A DNA stretch of 20,709 bases from the NCBI GenBank assembly GCA_945872245.1, contig CAMBZB010000037.1, forward strand, positions 1 to 20,709, written 5' to 3'. Position 1 is the stretch's first letter, and each line of letters opens with the position of its first letter. The notes beneath the pieces were generated by a model, which saw only the letters and a list, made by a program, of their open reading frames with translations, ran no database searches and had not been told where the DNA came from. Origin of the DNA: Flavobacterium psychrophilum. GTDB taxonomy: Bacteria; Bacteroidota; Bacteroidia; Flavobacteriales; Flavobacteriaceae. Made by a program: the position numbers and the translations under genes. Below, piece by piece: positions 1 to 7,704 of this stretch.

Positions 1-199
1 TTTGACGAATTAAAACTTCATTTTTAAAAATAACACTTCCAAATATTTTTTCAATTTCTCTAAGAATTTCTGGAGATTGCATGATTTTCCTTGCCTCATC
101 ATCGGCGATGTAAACAGGAATACCTGCCCCTGTAAAATGATTTGCAACAGTGGTTTTCCCACTACCAATTCCGCCAGTTAAACCTATTATTTTCATCAT
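1..199 (-). CDS. coaE: Dephospho-CoA kinase, N-terminal part (runs off the left edge)
   Basis: CoaE phosphorylates the 3'-hydroxyl of dephospho-CoA, the last step of coenzyme A synthesis, in the cytoplasm. About 66 codons are visible, opening MMKIIGLTGGIGSGKTT. The Walker A loop GGIGSGKT lies at about residues 9-16 and is followed by IPVYIADDEARKIM, the conserved CoaE stretch with the substrate-binding Asp. The start is one of two adjacent ATG codons (197-199 or 194-196); the second matches the usual family start MKIIGLTGGIG. Only one base (or four) separates it from the stop codon of the upstream glycosyltransferase, so the two are probably co-transcribed and translationally coupled. The C-terminal two thirds lie outside the window, so completeness cannot be judged. 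Confidence 0.93.
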   Translation of the reverse strand, partial: MMKIIGLTGGIGSGKTTVANHFTGAGIPVYIADDEARKIMQSPEILREIEKIFGSVIFKNEVLIRQ

Positions 200-200
200 A

Positions 201-1199
201 TTATTTTTTGAAAAACAACTCCGGAAAAGCTTTTTGGGGATTTTGTTTGAAAAGTATAATTTTGAAAAAAGATTCCAAAAAACCTGTTCCGTAACCGTAA
301 AATTGTTTCCAAACAGCTACCGCCGATAAATACCCAATTTTCAAGCTTTTGTTTTGGTAGGTTGAAATTAAAAAAACCAATAGAAAATAAATGAAATACA
401 GTTGAAGTAATAAATCATAATTAAAAATCAACAATACTAATGCAGCAAGTAATCCAATTATAAAAACCGATGGGAAGAAAAAAGTAAGTTTGGTGTACTG
501 AGGATACCAACTATTCAAAATAGGTCTTGCTTTACCAAATTTATTGACCTGAATTGAAAATTTATCCCAATCAATTCTTCTTTTGTGATAAACGTATGCT
601 TTTGGAAAAAGTTTAGTCTCAAAACCCAAATTCCATAAACGGAATGACAAATCGGGATCCTCACCTGGGTGAATATTCCCAAAACCATTGGAGGCTTCAA
701 AGGCTTTTCGCGACAATCCCATATTAAAACTTCGGGGTTGAAATTTATCAATTTTTTCGGAACCACCTCTAATTCCGCCAGTTGTAATAAAAGAAGTCAT
801 CGCAAAATTGATTGCTTTTTGAATATCCGAAAAACTGCTTAAAGCTTTGTCTGGACCTCCAAAACAATCAACATAACTTTTTTTCAAAGCACTGGAAACT
901 TCGGTCAAATATTCTTTTGGAATAATACAATCCGAATCAAAAATGATAAAATAATCTCCATTAGCCATTTTCATTCCATAGTTTCTAGAATCTCCAGGCC
1001 CAGAGTTTTCCTTGTAATAATAAGAGACTGTTAGTTTATCTTCATACTTCTGTATCACCTCTTCACACTTTATCGAAGAACCATCCTCTACAATAACAAT
1101 TTCAAACTTTTCATTATAGTCTAATTTTGACAAACTCTCTAAAAGTTCATCAACCTCATCTGGGCGATTGTAAACTGGAATGATTAAAGAAAATAACAT
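201..1199 (-). CDS. Family 2 glycosyltransferase with C-terminal membrane segments
   Basis: A 332-residue GT-A fold glycosyltransferase. The N-terminus MLFSLIIPVYNRPDE is the typical GT2 start. VEDGS (about residues 37-41) and FDSD (87-90) supply the acidic nucleotide-sugar and metal-binding residues. GEDPDLSFRLW (179-189) contains the ED pair that normally includes the catalytic base. Two hydrophobic segments follow at about 239-259 and 263-283, so the enzyme is probably anchored at the inner face of the cytoplasmic membrane, acting on lipid-linked or cell-surface glycans. Donor and acceptor cannot be read from sequence. It is the first gene of a short unit with coaE. A candidate -7 box lies about 45 bases upstream. 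A role in lipopolysaccharide, exopolysaccharide or protein O-glycosylation is possible; none is shown. Confidence 0.9.
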   Translation of the reverse strand: MLFSLIIPVYNRPDEVDELLESLSKLDYNEKFEIVIVEDGSSIKCEEVIQKYEDKLTVSYYYKENSGPGDSRNYGMKMANGDYFIIFDSDCIIPKEYLTEVSSALKKSYVDCFGGPDKALSSFSDIQKAINFAMTSFITTGGIRGGSEKIDKFQPRSFNMGLSRKAFEASNGFGNIHPGEDPDLSFRLWNLGFETKLFPKAYVYHKRRIDWDKFSIQVNKFGKARPILNSWYPQYTKLTFFFPSVFIIGLLAALVLLIFNYDLLLQLYFIYFLLVFLISTYQNKSLKIGYLSAVAVWKQFYGYGTGFLESFFKIILFKQNPQKAFPELFFKK

Positions 1200-1243
1200 A
1201 ATCTCGGGTTAAGGTGTAACGTTTTTTACTCTATAATATTAAA

Positions 1244-1251
1244 CAAAGATA
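1244..1251 (-). promoter_or_regulatory. Candidate -7 element for the glycosyltransferase-coaE unit
   Basis: On the minus strand this reads TATCTTTG, a match to the Bacteroidota -7 consensus TAnnTTTG, about 45 bases before the glycosyltransferase ATG. No TTG stands at the usual 19-base spacing; that position falls in the fabV terminator stem and reads TGG. The call rests on the -7 box and position alone. Confidence 0.4.
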
Positions 1252-1264
1252 AACTTTATCCATA

Positions 1265-1297
1265 AAAAAACCATCACGGTAAACATGATGGTTTTTT
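1265..1297 (-). terminator. Rho-independent terminator after fabV
   Basis: A perfect 12-base inverted repeat, AAAAAACCATCA (1265-1276) and TGATGGTTTTTT (1286-1297), encloses a 9-base loop. On the minus strand the stem ends in a run of seven T, 45 bases after the fabV stop. The run of T on both strands would let it work in both directions, but no plus-strand gene is present. Confidence 0.8.
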
Positions 1298-1341
1298 AAA
1301 ATTTCTATGTTTTTTCAACCTATTTATTACCAAAAGTATTA

Positions 1342-2532
1342 TTAGGCAATACTGGAAACGTTTATCATTTCGTTAGCGTCTGCCAAATAATCCACTCCTT
1401 CAAATCCAAAACCAAACAGGTTAAGAAAATCTTGTTTGTACCCTTGTAAATCTCCTATTTCAGGCAACGAATCGGTAGTGGCTTGCAACCATAATTTGGC
1501 TACTTTTTCTTGAACATCAGGTCTCATTTCCCAATCATCTATTCGAATTCTGCCTTTTTCATCTGTTGGAATTGGTTTACCTGTATACAATCTTTCTTGA
1601 AACAACCGTTGAATTTGTTCAATGCAACCTTCATGAATTCCTTCTTCCTTCATTATCTTGTACAACAACGAAATATATAAAGGAATAACCGGAATCGCAG
1701 AACTTGCTTGTGTTACCAATGCTTTATTCACGGAAACATACGCTTTTCCTTGAATTGATTCCAGACTTTCAGTGATTGCAAAAGCAGTTGCTTCAAGATG
1801 ATCCTTGGCACGACCAATGGTTCCTTTTCTGTAAACAGCTTCGGTCAGTGATGGTCCAATATAAGAATAAGCTACCGTTGTAGCTCCCGGAGCAAGGAGG
1901 TTTTCCGTTTTCAAAGCATCAATCCACATAGCCCAATCCTCACCACCCATAACAGCAACAGTATTGGCAATATCATCACCTTGACAAGGTTCAATACTGA
2001 TTTCAGACACAGTTCCAGAATGAAAATCAACGGTTTTGTTGGTAAAAGTACTTCCTATAGGTTTCAAAACCGAACGATGCAAAACACCCGTAACCGGATG
2101 TTGTCGAACAGGAGAAGCCAAACTATAAATCACTAAATCTATTTGACCTAAATCAGCTTTAATCAAATCTATAGTTTGTTGTTTAATTTCATTTGAAAAT
2201 GCATCACCATTTATACTTTTTGCATACAATCCTGCTTTGTGGGCTTCATTTTCAAAAGCTGCCGAATTATACCAACCTGGGGATGCGGTTTTACCTTCAA
2301 CTGGAGGTTTTTCAAAAAAAACGCCAATAGTAGCTGCTCCGGAACCAAAAGCACTTGTGATTCTGGAAGCCATACCAAATCCGGTTGAGGCACCAATTAC
2401 CAAAACTTTTTTTGCACCTTCGATATGTCCTTTTGATTTTACGTATTCAATTTGATTTTTAACATTTTGCTCGCATCCTTTTGGGTGAGATGTCAAACAA
2501 ATAAATCCTCTCATTCTTGGTTCTATGATCAT
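1342..2532 (-). CDS. fabV: Enoyl-[ACP] reductase FabV (NADH-dependent trans-2-enoyl-ACP/CoA reductase)
   Basis: FabV reduces trans-2-enoyl-ACP to acyl-ACP with NADH, the last step of each fatty-acid elongation cycle, in the cytoplasm. At 396 residues it has the usual family length, longer than FabI. The N-terminus MIIEPRMRGFICLTSHPKGC is characteristic. The nucleotide-binding segment GASTGFGMASR is at 47-57. The FabV active-site pair Tyr-x8-Lys is seen as Y234 and K243 in YRKGTIGRAK, preceded by the conserved YSYIGP. Enzymes of this family are known to be poorly inhibited by triclosan, so low sensitivity is expected by homology only. The gene is flanked by its own promoter, which overlaps the recN 3' end, and by a strong terminator, so it forms a single-gene unit. 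No FabI is seen in the window. Confidence 0.96.
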   Translation of the reverse strand: MIIEPRMRGFICLTSHPKGCEQNVKNQIEYVKSKGHIEGAKKVLVIGASTGFGMASRITSAFGSGAATIGVFFEKPPVEGKTASPGWYNSAAFENEAHKAGLYAKSINGDAFSNEIKQQTIDLIKADLGQIDLVIYSLASPVRQHPVTGVLHRSVLKPIGSTFTNKTVDFHSGTVSEISIEPCQGDDIANTVAVMGGEDWAMWIDALKTENLLAPGATTVAYSYIGPSLTEAVYRKGTIGRAKDHLEATAFAITESLESIQGKAYVSVNKALVTQASSAIPVIPLYISLLYKIMKEEGIHEGCIEQIQRLFQERLYTGKPIPTDEKGRIRIDDWEMRPDVQEKVAKLWLQATTDSLPEIGDLQGYKQDFLNLFGFGFEGVDYLADANEMINVSSIA

Positions 2533-2576
2533 ATTTGGTTATTCTTTTTATTAGGTTTTTGTATTTTTTAAGTTGA

Positions 2577-2606
2577 CAAATATAAAGTATTTCTTTAGTT
2601 CAACAA
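2577..2606 (-). promoter_or_regulatory. fabV promoter (Bacteroidota type)
   Basis: On the minus strand: TTG at 2604-2606, a 19-base spacer, then TATATTTG at 2577-2584, an exact match to TTG-N19-TAnnTTTG. The -33 box and part of the spacer lie inside the last codons of recN. Transcription should begin near 2570, giving a fabV leader of about 40 bases. Confidence 0.75.
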
Positions 2607-4247
2607 GGCTTTTGCATGGTTTAATGCCGAATCAGAAACTACGGTTCCAGATAACATTTCTGCGATTTCAATTACTCTTTCGGCATTGGATAACAATTTC
2701 AATTCAGATTGTGTATCCTCGCCAACAGTTGATTTCGAGACTTTAAAATGGGTCTTTCCTTTAGCTGCAATTTGAGGTAAATGAGTGATGGCAAAAATTT
2801 GCATTTTATGGCTCATTTCTTCCATAATTCCACCCATTTTAATGGCGATTTCACCAGAAACTCCTGAATCTATTTCATCGAAAATTAAAGTGGGTAGTTT
2901 TGAATATTGAGCTAAAATCGCCTTTACGGCGAGCATAATTCTTGACATTTCTCCGCCTGAAGCCACTTTTTTCAACAATCCAAAATCAGTTCCTTTATTC
3001 GCCGAAAACAAAAACTGAAGTTCATCCTTACCATTTTCGAAATAGTTTGAAGTGGAATTGACATTAATTTTAAAACGCACATTAGGCATACCCAAAGTTT
3101 CTAAAATGGCAATTAGTTTCTGCGATAAAACCGGAATGGAATCCAATCTGTTTTTATGAATAGTAGCAGATAAATCGTCTAATGCATTTATTTTTTGTTG
3201 GATTGAAATGGTCAAAGACGAAATTTCTTCTTCCAAATTTCCGATTTCTAACAGTGAGTTTTCTAACTTGGTTTGAATTTCCAATAATTCATCTACGGAA
3301 GCAACTTGGTGTTTCTTTTGCAAATTATAAATCAATTGCAACTTTTGGTTGATTGCATCCAATTGTTCGGGATCGTTGACCAATTTTTCGGAACACCGAT
3401 TCAACTCATCCGAAATATCATCAAATTCAATCGTTAAACTTGTAATTCTTTCCAACAAAGAAAAATATTCAGGAGAAAAAGATGCGATTTTTTGTAAGGA
3501 TACTTTAATTTCTTTCAAATTGTTCAACACACCTATTTGTTCTTCATTTGCTATAACCAAGGATTTATCAATAGATTCTTTTATAATTTCGACATTGTTC
3601 AATTTTTCAAAATCAGCTTCAAGATATTGTTGTTCACCGGACTTCAATTGGGCCAACAACAATTCATCCAATAAAAAGGTGTTGTATTCCTGTTCTTTGA
3701 CAAATTCAGCTTGCTTTTTAAGAAAAGTATTTAATTTGGACTTGTCCGATTTATAGCTTTTTAAAAACAATTGGTACTGCAAAACAAACTCTTGATTGTT
3801 GGCAATTGCATCAATTATTTCGAATTGTACTTTCTCTTCCGATAGTTCTTGGGTTTGATGTTGCGAATGAATATCAATCAAAAAAAGACCCAATTCCTGT
3901 AATTCTTGGAGATTTACGGGACTATCATTGATAAAAGCCCTTGACTTACCAGAAGATAGAATTTCGCGACGAATTATAGTTTCGTCCTCGTAATCTAAAT
4001 CATTGGCTTCAAAAAAAGGGAGTAGATTGTATTTCGAGATGTCAAAATGAGCTTCAATTATGCATTTCTCTTCCTTATTTTTCAGGGAAGTTAAGTCGGC
4101 CCTTTTTCCTAAAACCAAACCTAAAGCCCCTAAAATTATCGATTTTCCCGCACCGGTTTCACCCGTGATAATTGAAAAACCTTTAGAAAAATCGATAGCC
4201 AATTTTTCTATCAAAGCATAATTTTTTATCGAAAGAGAAGTTATCAT
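2595..4247 (-). CDS. recN: DNA repair protein RecN (SMC-like ATPase)
   Basis: RecN is a cytoplasmic SMC-like ATPase that acts early in recombinational repair of double-strand breaks. At 550 residues it is close to the E. coli length. The Walker A motif GETGAGKS is at 29-36. A long coiled-coil-rich middle runs from about 150 to 370, broken by a central turn. The C-terminal half-ATPase holds the ABC signature ASGGEMSR (429-436), Walker B LIFDEID (454-460) and the H-loop in ITHLPQIA (His489). The family fingerprint FDEIDSGVSGE is intact. It is the last gene of the bamD-rpoZ-coaBC-porD-recN run, 53 bases after porD. No SOS-type operator is apparent in that gap, so the sequence gives no sign of separate damage induction. 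Confidence 0.96.
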   Translation of the reverse strand: MITSLSIKNYALIEKLAIDFSKGFSIITGETGAGKSIILGALGLVLGKRADLTSLKNKEEKCIIEAHFDISKYNLLPFFEANDLDYEDETIIRREILSSGKSRAFINDSPVNLQELQELGLFLIDIHSQHQTQELSEEKVQFEIIDAIANNQEFVLQYQLFLKSYKSDKSKLNTFLKKQAEFVKEQEYNTFLLDELLLAQLKSGEQQYLEADFEKLNNVEIIKESIDKSLVIANEEQIGVLNNLKEIKVSLQKIASFSPEYFSLLERITSLTIEFDDISDELNRCSEKLVNDPEQLDAINQKLQLIYNLQKKHQVASVDELLEIQTKLENSLLEIGNLEEEISSLTISIQQKINALDDLSATIHKNRLDSIPVLSQKLIAILETLGMPNVRFKINVNSTSNYFENGKDELQFLFSANKGTDFGLLKKVASGGEMSRIMLAVKAILAQYSKLPTLIFDEIDSGVSGEIAIKMGGIMEEMSHKMQIFAITHLPQIAAKGKTHFKVSKSTVGEDTQSELKLLSNAERVIEIAEMLSGTVVSDSALNHAKALLN

Positions 4248-4300
4248 TTATTAAATTTTCATGAGTAGGTGCTACTATGGCCTAGGAAATAGAAAATCAA

Positions 4301-5185
4301 TTAATATTTAATCGACGACCATTTGCTAGAATTCAAAGGTGAAATTCTATTTAAATTATCCACTAAATCGGTAATGGAAATAGTGGGTCCACCTGAAAAT
4401 ATAGAAACTATTTCATCCGATTTGGCATCAAAAAACACGCGGGTCAAAAAAGCGTTTGGTCTAGTTGCATTAAGTTTCGAAAGATTAAGCAATGACTTTT
4501 TAATTTTTTCTTTGGATGCTTTCAAATCTTGATTCATCAAATCCAAACCATTATGGTAATCATACATAGTTTGTCTCACTTCGCGAAATGTTGGAGATAA
4601 CAAATCGTTTATCAAAAAATATCGGCTTTGATTTCCATCAGCTTGGGTCCAGCCTTTATACCCCGACTGTTGAGCAACATTTGAGATGTTTTGGGCAGTT
4701 TCGAAATACGTATTTCCGGATTCAGCCACAAAACTATCCGCATCCATACCCAAAATTACATAGCTGTAAAAAGAAATTACGGAAACTAAATTTGATTCAA
4801 AAGCTGTAGGGTTATAGTTCAAACTTTCGAATTCGGCATATTTAAAGCTAAAATCCTTATCATTAAAGTTTAAAATTGGCGAAGCATAAGACGAGTTGTG
4901 TATTGGTCTAGAAGATTGCACTTGAATAGTGGCCGCAAACTGATCCGAATTATTTGATGAAAAAGTGATGTACATCGAACAATTAATTTTCTCATTTTGC
5001 TTGAAATTTTGGCTGGTCCACTGTGTTCTATTTACAAATTCGTTTAACGCTGTTTCCAATGTTTTAAAAACGGATTGGTTTGCATTAGGAAGTTTTTGTG
5101 CATTGACTGTTACTGTGCAATTCAACTCTTGTGCCTGGGAACAACTGAAAATCAGGACTAAAAATAAAATTAAAATATTACGCAT
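4301..5185 (-). CDS. porD: DUF4835 family exported protein, probable type IX secretion protein PorD
   Basis: A 294-residue exported protein. The N-terminus MRNILILFLVLIFSCSQAQELN is a signal peptide, probably cut after SQAQ by signal peptidase I. A cysteine at position 15 makes a lipoprotein possible, but the residues before it are a poor lipobox. The rest is a soluble, probably periplasmic domain without membrane segments. NYNPTAFESNLVSVISFYSYVILGMDADSF and the downstream GYKGWTQADGNQSRYFLINDLLSP are typical of the Bacteroidota DUF4835 family, which some databases name PorD and link to type IX secretion. I recall that assignment and cannot verify it here. Its ATG lies inside the end of coaBC (8-base overlap, ATGCGTAA), implying translational coupling. 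Position between coaBC and recN is, from memory, the usual order in flavobacteria. Confidence 0.8.
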   Translation of the reverse strand: MRNILILFLVLIFSCSQAQELNCTVTVNAQKLPNANQSVFKTLETALNEFVNRTQWTSQNFKQNEKINCSMYITFSSNNSDQFAATIQVQSSRPIHNSSYASPILNFNDKDFSFKYAEFESLNYNPTAFESNLVSVISFYSYVILGMDADSFVAESGNTYFETAQNISNVAQQSGYKGWTQADGNQSRYFLINDLLSPTFREVRQTMYDYHNGLDLMNQDLKASKEKIKKSLLNLSKLNATRPNAFLTRVFFDAKSDEIVSIFSGGPTISITDLVDNLNRISPLNSSKWSSIKY

Positions 5186-6386
5186 AATGTGCTATTACTT
5201 TGTTTAATATATCATTGGCAACCGCTTCTTTCGATTTTAATTGCATGGATTCTACCTTGAAATTTTTATCAATAAAAGTTATTTTATTGGTTGACTTTCC
5301 AAAACCGGCTCCTTCATCCTGTAAAGAATTAAGAACTATCAAATCTAGGTTTTTTTTCTGAATTTTCAGCTTTGCATTTTCAATTCCATTTTCGGTTTCC
5401 AAAGCGAAACCTATTAAAAACTGATTCTTTTTAATTTCACCCAAGGAAGCCAGAATATCTTTCGTTTTTTCGAGTTCGATGGTGAAATCATCCGCGTCTT
5501 TTTTAATTTTTTGAAGCGATACATTCTTTGGCTTATAGTCCGCTACTGCAGCTGCAGCAATCATCACATCGACATTATCAAAATACTGATGACAGGCATC
5601 ATACATTTCTTGGGCCGATACAACACGAATCACTTTCACTACGTTATTCTCTATTTTTAAATGAGAAGGTCCAGTAACTAAAATCACAGAAGCTCCAAGA
5701 TTAGCGGCACTTTGCGCAATATCAAAACCCATTTTCCCTGAAGAATGATTTCCTATAAAACGCACAGGATCTAAAGCTTCGTATGTTGGACCGGCAGTAA
5801 TTAGTATTTTTTTTCCTTTAAGGGGTAATCTACTTTCTAAATCTGCTTCTAGAAAAGATACAATATGTTCTGGCTCAGCCATTCGTCCTTCTCCTGACAA
5901 ACCACTTGCCAATTCACCACTTTCAGCAGGAATAATGGTATTTCCGTAGTGTTCCAATTTTTTAAAACTTTCCAAAGTAGAAGGATGTGCATACATATCC
6001 AAGTCCATTGCCGGGGCAAAATATACTGGGCATTTTGCCGATAAATAAGTAGCTATTAAAAGATTATCACAAGTACCGTTTACCATTTTTGACAATGTAT
6101 TTGCGGTTGCAGGCGCAACAACTATCAAATCTGCCCAAAGACCTAACTCAACATGGCTATTCCATTTTTCGTTCTCACTGTCTTGGTCATAAAAGCTAGA
6201 ATAAACGGGATTTTTTGATAAGGTGGATAACGTCAGAGGCGTTATAAAATCCTTAGAAGCAGGTGTCATTATCACTTGGACATGCGCACCTGCTTTTATA
6301 AAAAGTCGAACTAATGTAGCTGTTTTATAAGCTGCAATTCCACCGGAAATACCCAGTAAAATTTTCTTTCCGCTTAAAACTGACAT
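5178..6386 (-). CDS. coaBC: Bifunctional phosphopantothenoylcysteine decarboxylase / phosphopantothenate-cysteine ligase
   Basis: CoaBC joins cysteine to 4'-phosphopantothenate (CoaB, C-terminal) and decarboxylates the product to 4'-phosphopantetheine (CoaC, N-terminal, FMN-dependent). At 402 residues it has the usual bifunctional length. The CoaC part shows GISGGIAAYKT (12-22), the catalytic His78 in SHVEL and NGTCDNLL (103-110). The CoaB part begins near 190 with KKILITAGPTYEALDPVRFIGN and later has AAAVADYKP followed by KIKK. Two CoaC positions differ from the E. coli Dfp pattern: the PxMN clamp reads PAMD (Asp128 for Asn), and the flap cysteine of LACG is Ser161 in LASG. These may be normal for the phylum. 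The gene overlaps porD by 8 bases and lies 8 bases after rpoZ. Confidence 0.96.
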   Translation of the reverse strand: MSVLSGKKILLGISGGIAAYKTATLVRLFIKAGAHVQVIMTPASKDFITPLTLSTLSKNPVYSSFYDQDSENEKWNSHVELGLWADLIVVAPATANTLSKMVNGTCDNLLIATYLSAKCPVYFAPAMDLDMYAHPSTLESFKKLEHYGNTIIPAESGELASGLSGEGRMAEPEHIVSFLEADLESRLPLKGKKILITAGPTYEALDPVRFIGNHSSGKMGFDIAQSAANLGASVILVTGPSHLKIENNVVKVIRVVSAQEMYDACHQYFDNVDVMIAAAAVADYKPKNVSLQKIKKDADDFTIELEKTKDILASLGEIKKNQFLIGFALETENGIENAKLKIQKKNLDLIVLNSLQDEGAGFGKSTNKITFIDKNFKVESMQLKSKEAVANDILNKVIAHYA

Positions 6387-6394
6387 TATAAATA

Positions 6395-6712
6395 TTATTT
6401 ATTTCCTTCTCTATGGTAGATTTTACCTTCTAACCATTCTTGAACCGCCAAAGCATGTGGCTTAGGTAGTTTTTCGTAAAATTTAGAAACCTCAATTTGT
6501 TCCTTATTTTCAAAAACTTCTTCAAGACTGTCATTATAGGTAGCAAATTCTTCTAGTTTTTCAGTCAATTCCTTTTTAATTTCAGAATTGATTTGATTTG
6601 CTCTTTTAGCCATAATTGTTATAGCCTCATATACATTACCAGTTGGCTCTTCAATAACATTTTTATTGTATGTGATTGTGTTTACTGGAGCATTTGTCTT
6701 TCTTAAATCCAT
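6395..6712 (-). CDS. rpoZ: RNA polymerase omega subunit, Bacteroidota (Rpb6-like) type
   Basis: A 105-residue cytoplasmic protein that matches the omega/Rpb6-like subunit of Bacteroidota, which helps assembly and stability of the core enzyme. Visible features are the N-terminal MDLRKTNAPVNTITYN, the segment GNVYEAITIMAKRANQIN, which corresponds to the conserved helix of omega (ARRANQI-like), and the C-terminal KPHALAVQEWLEGKIYHRE. The protein is charged, with no membrane or signal segment. It sits 8 bases after bamD and 8 bases before coaBC. The rpoZ-coaBC pairing is frequent across bacteria and supports the call, since the omega family is weakly conserved in sequence. Confidence 0.9.
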   Translation of the reverse strand: MDLRKTNAPVNTITYNKNVIEEPTGNVYEAITIMAKRANQINSEIKKELTEKLEEFATYNDSLEEVFENKEQIEVSKFYEKLPKPHALAVQEWLEGKIYHREGNK

Positions 6713-6720
6713 TGCTTAAT

Positions 6721-7521
6721 TTATTTAGTGAAATTTTGTAATTTTTTTTCAATTTGAACCAACATTTGGTCGGCTTTATCTCTATATTGGGTGTCGGCTT
6801 TAAATTTTATCAAATTTGAGTAGGCAATTTTAGCCACATTTAATCGTTCTTCCATTTTTGAAGGAACACTATTTATTGCTAATTGGAAAGCTGAATCATA
6901 TTTATAAAACAAGGCACTTTCCTTGAATGGAGTTCCAGGATAATCCGCTATAAAGTTGTCAAAAGCTACCAATGCCGCTTTGTAATCCATAACGGTATTG
7001 TATCCCTTTGCATTTTCATATACTTTCTTCTCAATTTTTTCATTTAATGCTTTCAGCGTTTTATTGGCTTCCGGCAAATTTGTTGAATTTGGATAGGAAT
7101 CGATAAAGGCTTGTAACTTATCAATTGCTTTGAAAGTATCCGTTTGATCCAAGCTATATACTGGTGAAAGCATCGAGAAACTTTTCGCAGCTAAAAAAGC
7201 GGCTTCTTCAATTTTTTCGCTTTTTGGGTAACCCGAAACAAAACTCTCAAACTGGTATCCGGCCAAATAGTATTGTTTTGTTTTAAAATAAGACTGTGCA
7301 TACATATAAAACAATTTTTCTGCTTGTGGTTTTCCTCTGTAAGACGGGGCCATTTGTTCAAAAAGTCGAATTGCTTTCGAATATTTTCCTGACTCATACA
7401 ATTTAGTAGAAACATCAAATTTAACGGCAACATCTTCGGTTTTTAAAGCCTTCTGATATTCGTTACAAGAGTAAAAAAGAACTACAACAAGTAATAGAGT
7501 TACTATTTTTTTACTTACCAT
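6721..7521 (-). CDS. bamD: Outer-membrane protein assembly factor BamD (lipoprotein)
   Basis: BamD is an essential periplasmic lipoprotein of the BAM complex that works with BamA to fold and insert beta-barrel proteins in the outer membrane. The 266-residue product starts MVSKKIVTLLLVVVLFYSCN: a basic n-region, a hydrophobic core and a lipoprotein cysteine at residue 19. The mature part is a set of tetratricopeptide-like helical repeats. Typical BamD phrases are LYESGKYSKAIRLFEQMAPSYRGKPQAEKLFYMYAQSYFKTKQYYLAGYQFESFVSGYP in the first repeats and AFIDSYPNSTNLPEA further on. It is the first gene of the bamD-rpoZ-coaBC-porD-recN run, with a good promoter and an unusually long leader of about 135 bases. 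Putting BAM and a probable type IX secretion protein in one transcript would couple two envelope-assembly functions (inference). Confidence 0.93.
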   Translation of the reverse strand: MVSKKIVTLLLVVVLFYSCNEYQKALKTEDVAVKFDVSTKLYESGKYSKAIRLFEQMAPSYRGKPQAEKLFYMYAQSYFKTKQYYLAGYQFESFVSGYPKSEKIEEAAFLAAKSFSMLSPVYSLDQTDTFKAIDKLQAFIDSYPNSTNLPEANKTLKALNEKIEKKVYENAKGYNTVMDYKAALVAFDNFIADYPGTPFKESALFYKYDSAFQLAINSVPSKMEERLNVAKIAYSNLIKFKADTQYRDKADQMLVQIEKKLQNFTK

Positions 7522-7570
7522 TACTATTGATTTTTTTGTATTTGTAACCCGAGCCTATAGAAGGAAACGG

Positions 7571-7592
7571 ATGAAATAATCTTCGATTTCAT
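7571..7592 (-). promoter_or_regulatory. Hairpin in the bamD 5' leader
   Basis: A perfect 7-base inverted repeat, ATGAAAT (7571-7577) and ATTTCAT (7586-7592), encloses an 8-base loop. On the plus strand nine T follow it, a terminator-like form, but no plus-strand gene exists nearby. In the bamD transcript it lies about 50 bases before the start codon, preceded by an A-rich stretch. Function is unknown. Confidence 0.4.
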
Positions 7593-7662
7593 TTTTTTTT
7601 GACTTTTTTAATGATTTATCAGTTATTGCCAACTTTCATAAATCATACCGAAGCTCCGGGTG

Positions 7663-7692
7663 CAAATTTAGGTATTTAATTAGCTACTACAA
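7663..7692 (-). promoter_or_regulatory. Promoter of the bamD-rpoZ-coaBC-porD-recN run
   Basis: On the minus strand: TTG at 7690-7692, a 19-base spacer, then TAAATTTG at 7663-7670, an exact match to the Bacteroidota consensus. Transcription should start near 7656, leaving about 135 bases of leader before the bamD ATG. Confidence 0.75.
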
Positions 7693-7704
7693 AATATATT
7701 TTTC

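Noticed and set aside
1334..1352. Small stem AGTATT/AATACT at the fabV stop codon
   Set aside because: Short and AT-rich, without a T run; the strong stem at 1265-1297 explains termination.
3349..3756. 135-codon plus-strand frame
   Set aside because: Antisense to the recN coiled-coil region; rich in Ser and Asn as expected from a reverse frame of Glu/Leu-rich code.
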